Source: Hemicordylus capensis | Lineage: Eukaryota > Chordata > Lepidosauria > Squamata > Cordylidae | NCBI RefSeq assembly: GCF_027244095.1 | Contig: NC_069662.1 | Location: 13,170,501 to 13,234,500 of the forward strand | DNA length: 64,000 bases | Direction: 5' to 3' | Shown: piece after piece, positions 33,782 through 45,200 of the stretch | Layout of the letters: every line of letters starts with the position of its first letter | Position numbering within the stretch: position 1 is the first letter of the stretch | The notes under the pieces: model-generated | Database searches by the model: none | Told to the model about the DNA's origin: nothing | Seen by the model: only the letters and a program-made list of their open reading frames with translations | Program-made: the position numbers and the translations under genes

Positions 33782-34705
33782 TTTTATTTATTTATTTATT
33801 TAATTGTTGCATTTATATACCGCCTTTCATTAAAAACAGTCACAAGGTGGTTTACAAAAGTTAAAAAACATACAATAAAATGACAATAAAAGTATTAAGC
33901 TAAAAATATAAAAACAAATCAAATTAAAAATCTATAAAATACAAGCATAAAAACGATACAACAGGTAAAAACACATAGAAGCAGCAGTAAAAATGATTAT
34001 GTAAAAGCCTGGATAAAAAGCCAAGATTTAACAAGCTTTCTAAAAGCTGTGATGGAGTCTGAGGAGCGAATGGCCACTGGGAGAGCATTCCAAAGTCTGG
34101 GGGCAGCAACAGAGAAGGCCCTGTCCCGAGTGCATGACAGCCGGGCCTCCCAAATCGAATGAATGAATGAATGAATGAATTGTTGGCACCCGGAGCAGAG
34201 CCCCCTCAGATGTCCTCGTCAAGCAGGCAGCAACCCTTGGGAGCAGGCGGTCCCTCAAGTACCCGGGCCCAAACTGTTAAGGGCTTTAAAGGTCAAAACC
34301 AGCACCTTGAATTGGACCCAGAAACGAACTGGCATCCAGTGCAACTCTTTCAGAATGGGTGTGATGTGCTCCCAACGGGCAGCTCTAGATAAAACCCTAG
34401 CTGCCGCGTTTTGCACTAGCTGCAGTTTCCGGATATTCTTCAAGGGCAGCCCCACATAGAGTGCATTACTGTAATCCAGCCATGGCATGACTAAGGCATG
34501 GGTAACCGTGGCCAGATCTGCCTTCTTGAGAAAGTGACGCAGCTGGCGCACTAGCTGAAGCCGTGCAAAGGCACCCCTGTCCACCGCCTCCACCTGAGCT
34601 TCCAAAAGCAGAGCCGGGTCCAGTAGTACCCCTAAGCTGAGTACTTGATCCCTCAAGGGGAGTGCAACCTCCTCCAGAACCGGTAAAATCTCCTCATCCC
34701 GATTG
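33782..34705 (-). mobile_element. LINE of the L2/CR1 group, 3' half
   Basis: The antisense strand encodes LSLGVLLDPALLLEAQVEAV, ALVMPWLDYSNALYVGLPL, IRKLQLVQNAAARVLSRAA and HITPILKELHWMPVRFWVQF, continuing to a 3' end at TTTATATACCGCC and (TTTA)n near 33787. A frame of 133 codons is still open, so this is a relatively young copy. Confidence 0.9.
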
Positions 34706-34906
34706 GCTCTCCTACTGGGAATCCCTTCCCTGTACTCTGCAATTGATGGGGCTGTGGAAGAAGGAAGATATACAACTAATTTCCAAACTCTTTGCCTCTC
34801 TGCAGGGCACCTTCTCTTGGCAGAGCAATGCAGGAAATGTCAGTTACTGATTCTTCCCCCACCAATCAGCTGTCTGTGCTTACCAGATAATTCTTCAGTA
34901 TTGTCA

Positions 34907-35050
34907 TAGGAACATAGGAATCTGCCTTACACTGGGTCAGACCACTGGCCCATCTAGCTCAGTATCATCTACTCTGTCAGTGACATCTCTAAGGTTGCAG
35001 GAAAGGTCTCTCCCAGCCTTACCAGGAGGTGCCAGGGGGATAAGCCTGGG
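34907..35050 (-). mobile_element. 5S-derived SINE, 3' half
   Basis: The antisense tail AGGAACATAGGAATCTGCC, GGTCAGACCACTGGCCCATC and TAAGGTTGCAGGAAAGGTC matches the 3' half of the SINE at 29762. Confidence 0.75.
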
Positions 35051-35965
35051 AGGTGAAGTCATTAAAACTCAAAAGAACTATATCTCCGCACCTGGAGACA
35101 TCCCGGTTGGCAGATAAGCTTTAATTCCACCCATTCAAACCTACATGTACACTTCCTTCCAAACCATTCCAACTTTTCTTCCTCAGGATCACACCCACCC
35201 GTGATCGGTTCATGCAACCATGAACCTCTTTGTTGCCCATGGGTTTCAGCCCCTCCGGCAAGGGTGTATGACTTGTGCATTGCCTCAGGGCATGAATTTT
35301 CCTATTTGTAACCCAGATCCAAATGCATGTTTAGAGTACTCAGGTCACCCAGGGAACACTCAGAACCTACCCTGGACCCAAGGAGAAAGGAACTTGCTTT
35401 CCCATTTACACGGACTTACACCCTGCTGGTTCTTCGGCCAGCGAGTGGTCAAACTGTGCCACTTGCCCCTTCTCTTTCCTGCCTTTATGCTCTGCCCCTG
35501 AGAGGAGGACGGTTAGGGTATTTCCTTGCAAGTGCAGCAAACACACCAATGGATTGGGACTGGTAATACTAACTTCCTATCCCTTTGAAACTCCTCACTC
35601 CCTTCTTTTCCCTCCTTTACAGTAAGTCTGCATTTTAGTCCTTTCTCCAGTAAGCCTTAAGCTGATTAATTTTCAATTCAGACTTTAAGCTAAAATGCCT
35701 CTAAGTGAGAATCTTGTTATTACTGCTAGCTAAGATTGTATTGCTTTTCCTAATCATCTTTTTCTCTTCCTGTACCCCTTTTATCCTTAAATAAATCTGA
35801 CTGTATTGCATTTCCACCTCCTCCTCATTTTCCAGACCAAAACTTTGCTTAAATTGAAACTGTGGTGAACTGCTCCATATAGTCACACTGATTCCCCTTA
35901 TTAGCCCAAAGGTCCAAATGGAATGTTTAGCCAGCACTCCAGAGAAGTTCCATTAGCATCTCAGC
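35051..35965. other. V2R-C interior, nothing recognised
   Basis: About 0.9 kb with no V2R exon and no repeat I can name; only short open frames. Confidence 0.4.
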
Positions 35966-36136
35966 TACTTAAGTTCCAAGGGAAAATACATGGTGGCTGT
36001 GGAGACCTTCTCAAACTTGGCTTCTAGTGCTGGGTTGTTGAGTTGCTTCTTTCTTCCCAAATTCTACATGATTGTCTTGAGGACTGAGCTTAACAACAGA
36101 AAGCAACTGGTATGGAAAAAGACTATTGACGTTTGA
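35966..36136 (+). pseudogene. V2R-C exon 6, last 56 codons
   Basis: [40 protein letters not shown] and [12 protein letters not shown] to a stop: the final helix and tail. Homology begins abruptly in the loop before helix 7. Confidence 0.88.
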
Positions 36137-36263
36137 CTGGTCTCTTCCCATTCTTACCCCTCCTTTCCTTCCCTTTCCCTCCCCATTCTTCCACCATACC
36201 TTCTGTCATGCTTTGGACAAGATTGCATCTACCTTCATGTTTGTATGGGAATTAGAAGCATTT

Positions 36264-36269
36264 AATAAA
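36264..36269 (+). promoter_or_regulatory. Polyadenylation signal of V2R-C remnant
   Basis: TTTAATAAATGATGTTGATG resembles the stretch around AATAAA after V2R-D (48251), so the two 3' flanks are homologous. Confidence 0.45.
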
Positions 36270-36344
36270 TGATGTTGATGAACTGGCCCTTCTGATGTAT
36301 TTAATGTGGTCTCATATCCCTGCAAGAGATAGCTAAATGTGTCC

Positions 36345-36690
36345 ATCAGTTTTGGCGCAGTGGGGAAATGCTTGACAAACAAGCAGAAGGTTGTCGGTTT
36401 GAAATGGCTGAAACTCAGCTTTAAAAAAGCCAAATCCTGGGTTACCGCCATTGTTGCACACGAGTATACCCCTCAGATTCTGGCAACCAAGGTTTGAATC
36501 CCCACTGGCATGTTTCCCAAACTATGGGAAACACCAATATCGCAGCGGTATAGGAAGATGCTGAAAGGCATCATCTCATACTACATGGGAGGAGGCAATA
36601 GTAAACCCCTTCTACCAAAGAAAACCACAGGGCCCTGTGGGTGCCAGGAGTCGAAACCGACTTGATGGCACACTTTACCTTTAGTACATA
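36345..36690 (+). mobile_element. tRNA-derived SINE with interrupted head
   Basis: The head TGGCGCAGTGGGGAAATGC leads to a box B-like TCGGTTTGAA, then about 85 bp of other sequence, a second box B-like AGGTTTGAATCCCC, and the normal body and 3' end GATGGCACACTTTACCTTTA. Either two heads were joined or a short sequence was inserted. Confidence 0.75.
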
Positions 36691-37115
36691 CAGCACAGAT
36701 ACTGCAGCATGTGATAAGGAAGGAGTCACATCTTTCTACGCAAGCTGAAAGGACCTGGAGAGGCCAAACATCCAGCCCTGAGATGGAATTCCACTAAACT
36801 AGCCAGTTTGGGCTCTCAGCTTCAAATGCAAAATCAAGACCTGTCAACATCTAAAACTGCAGATCCTCCTGTCATTTCCCAAGAATGTCTAGTGAAGGAA
36901 TGGTCATTGATAACATACTGGATTGGCCATCTAGGTTCTCTTTCTACCTCTTTCTTTTTACATAGATGTTGACACATCCCTTCAGAAAGTTCTCTCCAAA
37001 TCCCAAGGGGCCCTGAATCAAATCACTGACTGTCTGATGAGCTAGCAATAGCTAAAATAAACACGTTTCCTTTAGCTTTGCCAGTAGTTGAAATAGTCAA
37101 ACGAGCAGTTATTTC

Positions 37116-37128
37116 CCCTGTAATAATC
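37116..37128 (+). promoter_or_regulatory. Candidate V2R upstream element (V2R-D)
   Basis: CCCTGTAATAATC, 164 bp before the V2R-D start codon, in a flank that aligns with that of V2R-C. Confidence 0.4.
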
Positions 37129-37279
37129 ATCAAGTTGAGACACCTTGCAAAATTCAAAACAATGACTTCAAGAGCTAATGATAAGTCTCATTTCAAAAGA
37201 ACTTTTGCCATACAGTGCTGGAGTTTCGTTGGAGACAAGCACAGCTGTGGTCATAGTACTGGTTGGGGTCTGAGTCACA

Positions 37280-37521
37280 ATGCAGGTGCCCAGGTATGAC
37301 TGGGCAAGACAGAGATTAAGGTTGTTGCTCATTTTTCTGCTGCAGCTGCCTCATGTTTTCTGTAGCAACTGGATTCGCACATGTCAATGGCTGCCAATGA
37401 TACAAAATAGTGTAGATGGTTTTGCAGATGAGCTGATCATTGGTGAATTTTTCAGATTTTTAATTCCACAGCTGATACAGCTTTGCTTTAATGCAAAACC
37501 AGAGGAGTTGGTGTGTAACTT
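37280..37521 (+). CDS. V2R-D exon 1
   Basis: Starts [20 protein letters not shown] with signal peptide core [13 protein letters not shown], contains [15 protein letters not shown] and ends AACTT|GTAAGT in phase 2. No earlier in-frame ATG is supported. Confidence 0.88.
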
Positions 37522-38682
37522 GTAAGTAGTTCTTTGGTCATTTGAAAAGTGTATTCTAGATCTTTTTTGGTTAAACTGCTCTGACTGCACTGTGTACAAT
37601 TGAGTCAGAATCAGAGAGCAAATGAGTGGCAATATGCATGACGAGTACTGGTCTTATTTTTTTAATAGGCCTGTGCATGAATGCAAATGTCGGGACTGGG
37701 TCTAATCCGATCTAATTTAAACCTGCTAATCTCAATTTGGGGTCCTTTGGACCCTTCAGAATGTCAGGATCAGGACTGGGTATTTTCCTGACCCATCTGT
37801 CAATCCATTTTTAAAAGTAATCAGGATACTCACTGCGAACCGGAAAGACAAGTATCCTAACACCAGAGAATCACAGAGGAAGTGAAGGAACATCATAGAA
37901 TCTAAGGAGAAGAGATTTAACACAGTGAAGCTGTTCACATGATTGATCAAAACTGGGCTACCGGAGGCCAGCCCGGTTTGGATCAATCGCGGGAACCCCC
38001 AGGCTCATGGTTTGCCGAGCACTTTGGTTCCCTGGCGGCTAGCCTGCTTAACAACCTCTCCCCTTAAACAAGGTTAATGGAGCAAGCGCTCCATTAACCT
38101 CATTTTTTAAAATCATGTGTCAGCCGCGGCAGCTTGCAGCTGTGGCCGCCACACTCAGGGTGGGGGGAAGGGGGATCCCAGAATGGCACTGCACATTCAT
38201 ATGGTGCCTTCCTGGGGTTCGAGGGGCCAGGGCACCACACAGCAGCACACCCCTTCCCCTGATCCCCAGAGCTCCCTATGGATAAGCCTGCTCTCCCCGC
38301 ACTGGCCCTCCCGGTGCTTCACACCAATCATTTGAAGCGCCTCAGAGAATCTCAGAGGGACCCAGAAATTGGCTGTTTGTGAGTCAATAAAGGGCTAAAA
38401 AATCTTATTAAAACCTTTCTTTCAAAGGAGATATGCATGGGTGGGCAGGCAAGTGAGCAGATAGAGAGCAGAAGACAGGATTTATTTCCCCCCACCACGA
38501 TTGTAAAAAACAAACAAACAGACTCTTGCCACCATTTGGAGGACTGGAAAGCTCCATTTTTTTTCCAAAGGAAGATGGAGAAGTCTGAACCAAAATAGGC
38601 TTTCCAATTTTGTATCAGGAGCTTCTCTAACCTCCTCCAAAATGGCCCATATCAGGAAGCTTCTGAAATTTCTGATCCAATG

Positions 38683-38744
<62 letters not shown>

Positions 38745-41700
38745 ACTTAGCATGCTTTAGCAGGCACTTGTTATTGTGCTGCTCTAAGAGAGAAGGCTAT
38801 TCCGGATAGAAGATTATTGGTACTTCTGATGAAGACTATTTCAAAACTGACTTTTACCTGTCAAGTTTCTCGTTCAGGACGATTAACTCTCACCTATAAG
38901 AATTTACTTCTGTATTGTTGATGCCTTTTGCGGTTTGTGGATCAGATTATACTTGGAGTATTTTTTGCCCTGATATGTGTATTCTGCATTTTTCACATTC
39001 TACCTGCCTAAGGTTGTTGACGGGTTTTGCTTTGTATTCTGTGCAAGAAACAAGCGTGATCCTACAAAGAGTCAGCGATTCTTCCTCTAGGAGGGAAGAA
39101 TTGAGTTCCCCTTACATGTTTCATATTGATCTCACTTTGATACCAAAATATTCACAGCAGCCTTTTAGCCATTTAGGTATCCTGTGTATTAGTTAGATTA
39201 AGGGTGGCTTCACATGACCATCAGAAAGTATGGAAGGTGGCAACTGAGGTTCCTGAGGAATAGGCACTCCTGGCAAAGTCTTGCCAGCTATCTTGCGAAA
39301 AATGGCCACAGATAGTTTTTTTGTGAATAGACATAACTCTGAGGACAAACATTAATCAGGTTAATATTGCATTACAGCATGCAGCCAAAGAACTACCAGC
39401 ATGTCCTTGCCTTTATGTTTGCCTTGAAGGAGATCAATGAGAATGCCAACCTGTTACCCAATATCACCCTGGGATACAGGATCCATGACTCTATTTCTAA
39501 TTCAATGGGAACCTCTTTCGGTACTATGACAGTTCTTTTCCTTGGACAGGGGAATCCCCTGAATTATAACTGTGGCAGGAAGAAGTTGGTCATGGCAGTC
39601 ATTGGAGGGCTCATTCCCCAAAACTCTAAGCAAATGCCCCACATCTTAAATACCTACAGTTTACCACAGGTATGTGTGTTCATCCATATTCGAAGGTATG
39701 GTTCCTTGGAAAGCTATGAGGACAGATTCCTACCCACATCATTCCCCTAACTTGTGAAGGAAAATGGCTTGGATGCACACATTTATCTCCTCACAGGTCC
39801 TGTTCAGCTAAGAGGAAAAATTCACAACACAGAGAAATATGTATATGAAACTCTATGCCTCATTTTTTAAAATGCAGTTTCAGGAGACAGGCATTTCAGA
39901 GCATAAATGGTGTACGGGCATACCTGTGTGTGTTTTAGTGGGTATGTTTAGTGTTTTGAGTACCTGCCAACTCTTCACCAAACTCTTCACCAAAAATCAC
40001 TGTCTCAGTGTTCCTAACATCTGTTTGATTATCTTGAGCCTTATATGGGAGGGGATGAAATGGACGATAAAGGAAAAACTACAGCAAAGAAAGGGTTAAA
40101 CACACTCTTGTTCCTTTCCACACATAGACAGACATGTGCGCACGCACGCACACACACACACTCACACACTCACACACTAATTCTCTTTTCCAATTCCTAC
40201 TACCTCCTTAAGAAGATATGTTTATTTTTGTTAAATATGATTGCCATTCTAAGATGTGTATTTCTGCATAATATGTATTCAGTCTCTTAGCAAATCTGCC
40301 CAGACCATGTGGCACACGGGGGTGTTTAGCCTCCACAGTATTGAGTGGAAGATATAAGAAAATGAGCTCAAGCTTCTATCCTGTCAGATATCTGGAAGAA
40401 GTAATGTATGCTTATTCATGATAGGAGAGGTTTGTCAGCTTTAAAAAATATCTTTGCCTTTCCCTATAGTTTAATTATGACTGCTTTGACCCTGCCTTGA
40501 ATGAGCGAACATATTTCCCTTTTGTGTACCAGTTGATCCCAAATGAAAACCCTCAGTACTATGGAATTGTTCAGCTTCTCCAGAATTTTGGATGGACCTG
40601 GATTGGCCTCATTGTTTCAGATGATGATGATAGTGGAGAAAGATTTTTGAGAACTCTCATGCCCAGACTGCTTCAGAACAATATTTGTCTTGCTTTTAAG
40701 GAAGTTATTCCAATAGCAAAGTCCTTATTTGAAGAAATTAAGCTGCTTGAAGCTCATCAAGAAAAAATAGGTTCTTCACTCTCGCTGACCAAAAGCAATG
40801 TGATTCTTGTTCACGGCGACTTACGGTCTATGGAGAGTTTACGTCTGGCTCTATTGTTTAATGAATTTCCTCGAATGAGCCCAACAGAGAGAGTTTGGAT
40901 TATTATAGCTCAGTGGGATTTCTCAAGTCTATTCAATGGGGTGCCTTTCACATCCAAATCCTTCAATGGCACCTTGTCTTTTGCACTCCGTTCACATGAT
41001 TTGGCAGGTTATGAAGATTTTCTTGAGACAATAAATCCTTTTCAGTCTAGGTTTTATGATGTCACTTACTTCTGGTCTCTTGTATTTAAGTGTTCATTCC
41101 CCTCATATAATATTTATAGAGGAGAAAATGGGAGAAAATGTACTGGGGAGGAGAAGTTGAGCAGCCTCCCTGGATATGTGTTTGAGATGCAAATGTCTGG
41201 GCAGATGTATGCTATCTACAATGCTATTTATGCTGTAGCACATGCCCTGCATGCCATGTCCTCTTCATCAAGATCTAGGCAGAAATCCAGGGGAGATGGA
41301 GACAGATGGAACCTGCTGAATGTTCAACCATGGCAGGTAAGTACATTGCTTGTCAGTTCCTACTGGGCTGTAGATTCTGAGTCCACTGGAAATGACATTA
41401 AATGAAAGGAGTCTTTGAAGCATGCAAACTGGGGCAGTTATTCTTGCTACTGGAAAACAGACTCTCCTCCCCTGTGTTTTTCAACCAACAGTCTGCATCA
41501 CTGCTATGGTCCATGGTCAGAGATATTCTCAAACATGTTGGCCTCTTACCAGTTTTATCATACTCTAGGCTAAACCAGGTTTTTCACTGAGGTGTAGATC
41601 CAGGAACACAGAAAGCTCCAAGAGTAAAAGGGTGAGGACCTCGGTTACCTCCAAGCAGGAACTGGGAGTGGGAGAGTCAGGGGCAACCCATCCATGGCCA

Positions 41701-42223
41701 GGAAGTCAAAACAGGAGCCAAGATCCCTGACTGAAGGTCAAGCATAGTAGTAGCAAGGAGCCAGAAAGTCAGACAAGAGACAGAAACATGCCAATGGTCA
41801 AGCCAAGTAGTAGTCAGGAGCCAAAGGGTCAGACAGGAGTCAGAAAGAAGCTAAGCATCACACCAAGCACCAGCACAAGATGACCTTGAAACAGACAGCC
41901 TGCTCCAGAAAGGAAGCTCTTACACTCTTCCTGTCTCAGGGAAGTCGATAACAGGCCTCAAAGGGTGGGGCCAGGTTGGGGCCCGGAAACTCAAAAGCAG
42001 CCACAATGCAGCAAGTCACCACAAGGGGACAGGGCTGAGCAGTGTCCCAGCCTCAGGGAAGTCCAACACCCATGTTGCACCAACAAGTGCATTCTGTTGG
42101 TCATCTATCATAAGTAAAAGGCAGCTATTTAGGTATGTTACAGTAGCAAAATATCACTATATGCCCAAAGGTTGAGACTTCAAATCAAGGTTGAGACTTC
42201 AAATCTCTCTTTCTTTCTTTCTT

Positions 42224-42266
<43 letters not shown>

Positions 42267-45200
42267 ATCTTATATACTGCCCACACTTTTGTCTCTGGGC
42301 GGTTAACAATGACATTAAAAATGACATTAGTCTGATTATGCACCAATGCTTTGTTCATTCATTCCATTTATCCTTCTATGTAGCTTCACTCCTTTCTGAA
42401 AAACATCTGCTTCAACAATAGTGCTGGTGAGGAAATATTTTTTGATGCTGATGGAAATTTGGAAGGGGGATATGATATCATCAACACTGTCATATGGCCC
42501 AATCAGTCATTCCAGAGAATTCGAGTAGGAAAGGTGGATCCTCAGGTTCCTTCAGGAAAAAGGTTCACCATTAATGGAAGCGACATTGTGTGGAATCATA
42601 AGTTTAACCAGGTGGGGACAACTATGATTTCCTGGAATAATTTATTTCCTGGAAAAATTTTATGATTGGAACATGACGAATAATAAACAAGATTCTTAAA
42701 ATCCATCACAGTGATACTCCAGGCCAGGTCCTCATCATGGTGATCCCAAGTTAAACAGAGGAGTGCCCTAGTCAAACATAGTGGCTGGGAAGTCCTGCAT
42801 TTCAAATCTCACTTTATCCACTAACTTGCCAACTAGTTCATTCAAACCAATGCAGACAGTAAAGATAACTGAAGAAACAATAAGAAATGCTCTTAATCCT
42901 TCATATTTTATCTCCTTCTCTTAAAGGCTAATGTACTTTGGAAGTGGATCTGATCTTCATTTGTAATTATCACCAGAGGGCTATAGGGCAAAATCTGAGA
43001 AGATTCACACAGCCTTGTTTGGCACTTCCATTAATAGTCACCTTGCTCTCTGTGTGTGTGTCTGTCCCTCTGTGTGTGTGTGTTGTGTGCCCCTATCAAC
43101 TTTGCAAAACCTGGACCAATTTTGATCAAATTTAGTACAATTGTAGTGCCACATAGGGACACCTCAATGGCATATGTGGAAATAATGTCATCCATCCCAA
43201 CTCAAGATGGCAGACACAAGAACTTTTGAGATGGAAGTGGGCTACCTTGTGAACCAATTTGCACCTTACTTGGTATATGTGTTAAGATTATAGAAGGAAT
43301 TAAACCTTCATATCCCATTTCAAGATGGTGGCTGTGTGTATCTTCCCCCCTAACAACTTTGCAATGCCTGGACCAATTTGGATCAAATTTAATACAGTTG
43401 TAGTGTCACAAAGAGACATTTTAATGGCATGTTTTATTCCAACATCATTATCTCATTGCCATCGTCCTCCTATGTGTGGTGCACCCTTGTTTTACAGATG
43501 AGGCTCTGGTGACTACTGTTTTAGTATACACTGCATATTGCATTTGGTGGTTCACAACAAAAAAAGTGCATTAATTTTCAGGTGTCAATTGACATTTAAA
43601 ATTAAAGTGAAAGGAAAGTTGGTGGATTATTTCTTCCCAGATTTTTTGTTCTATTTAGTTATTATTGTTTTGGTCATCTATATAAAACAAATTAAAGATG
43701 TGAATTAGTGGGTGGGGGAGGAAATAAGGAAAGCTGTTATCTTGAAATTTGTAGTTCAAAAACATTATACAGTATCTACTCAATAAGGGATTTACAATTG
43801 TTCAGATGGTTTCACAACTGGTTGGAAAAGTGTGATAGGTTTGGCCTGATTTAAAGGGGTCAGTTCTATTCAGAGAGGAGACTTGGGCTGCACAGCCCTC
43901 AGGGACATATTTTCACATAGCAGAGTGCTTCCAAGGGAATGGGAGGTTGTCAAAATCCAGCCTCCACATGCATGCAATGGAGAGGTGAGTTAGCTGAACT
44001 CTTCAGAAGCACAGCACTACCTGCCAGCCAGACTTAAAATTAATTATCCTTCTGTTCGCTCCCCAATTACATTTTGAATTGAGAATTGCTGTTTCCTAAT
44101 TATTGTTGAAACACCTTCATGTGATGTAGATAGTAGATAAGTTAATCAAATAGTTCATAGGCTCATCCAATCTAAACTCACAGAAATAGTGAAGGAAGAT
44201 GTTTAGATTGAATGCACCCATGCACAGTGCTAACCACAATAGGTGGTAAGAGGGAGAAAATCTAGTAGTTAAGAAACGAGATGGAGTATCTTTATGAATA
44301 TTGAAGGATGCAAAGGATCTGAGTGCGGAAGAAGGCACTGTGGTGTTTGTACAAACTGGACAGAACTGAAAATTATAGCAGATAACTAGGTTCACTCACA
44401 CACCCCCTCCTTCTACTTATTTTTAGATGGTGCCCCTATCCACCTGCGTTGAAAACTGCCATCCTGGACACAGCAAGATAGGCCATGAGGAAGAGCCAAT
44501 TTGTTGCTATGATTGTGCTCAGTGCTTTGAAGGAAGTATTTCCATCTCGATGGGTAAGTCAAAGTCATAAGGGGATGGTTTTCCAAGTGCCTATAAAGAG
44601 ATCCACTCAAAGTGCTTGTTCACACAATCATGCTTTTAAAGGAATAGCTTTCATCTGTAAATAAGCTATCAAAGATATAACCCCATAAGTATGTAGAACA
44701 TATAATTCACTTCAGATGCAGTGGCTGACATTCACGCTCATGCTGCAATAGAGCAACAAACACTGATGCACCCATGGAAGAAGGTCACATAGCTGAGCAG
44801 AGGCTCAGATTGTTCAGTCTCTTGCACTCTTGGTCCACTTGTGCAAGCATTGCACTGGCACAAGGACAGTGTATTAGATTTCAATCATCCTCCACCACAG
44901 GGGTAGTCAGCCTTGGTTCTCCAGCTGTTGCTGAACTACATCTCCCATCATCTCCCAGATACAATAAATTATGACTGGGGTTGATGGGAGTTGTAGTTCA
45001 ACAACATGGGAGGGCCAAGGCTGGCTATCCCTGCTCTACAGCAAATGCCTGAGTAAGAGTTTCACAGTGGGAGGTATAGAGCAGTTTGCACAAATACTCC
45101 AAGTTGCACCAGCACAACACTAGTCTGGAGGCAAACTCCCAGTATAGTAGAGCTATTCTTCTGTGCAATATAGGAGACTGGAAGGGTGTAAGGTAAGAGG

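Larger units (their letters stand above)
32421..36136 (+). pseudogene. V2R-C remnant: exon 1 and end of exon 6 only
   Basis: Exon 1 (32421-32677) is open and has a good GTAAGT donor. The only other piece is the last 56 codons and stop of exon 6 (35966-36136). Exons 2-5 and the first six helices are gone; the space holds a tRNA-SINE, an L1 piece, a hAT MITE, an L2/CR1-group LINE and a 5S-SINE fragment. Joining the two pieces as one former gene rests on order, strand and the absence of another start between them. Exon 1 and its upstream flank are closest to V2R-D, suggesting local duplication followed by internal deletion. Confidence 0.75.

Noticed and set aside
34255-34656. A 133-codon antisense frame
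   Set aside because: It is the C-terminal RT part of an L2/CR1-group LINE (AxxLDYSNALYVGLPL block).
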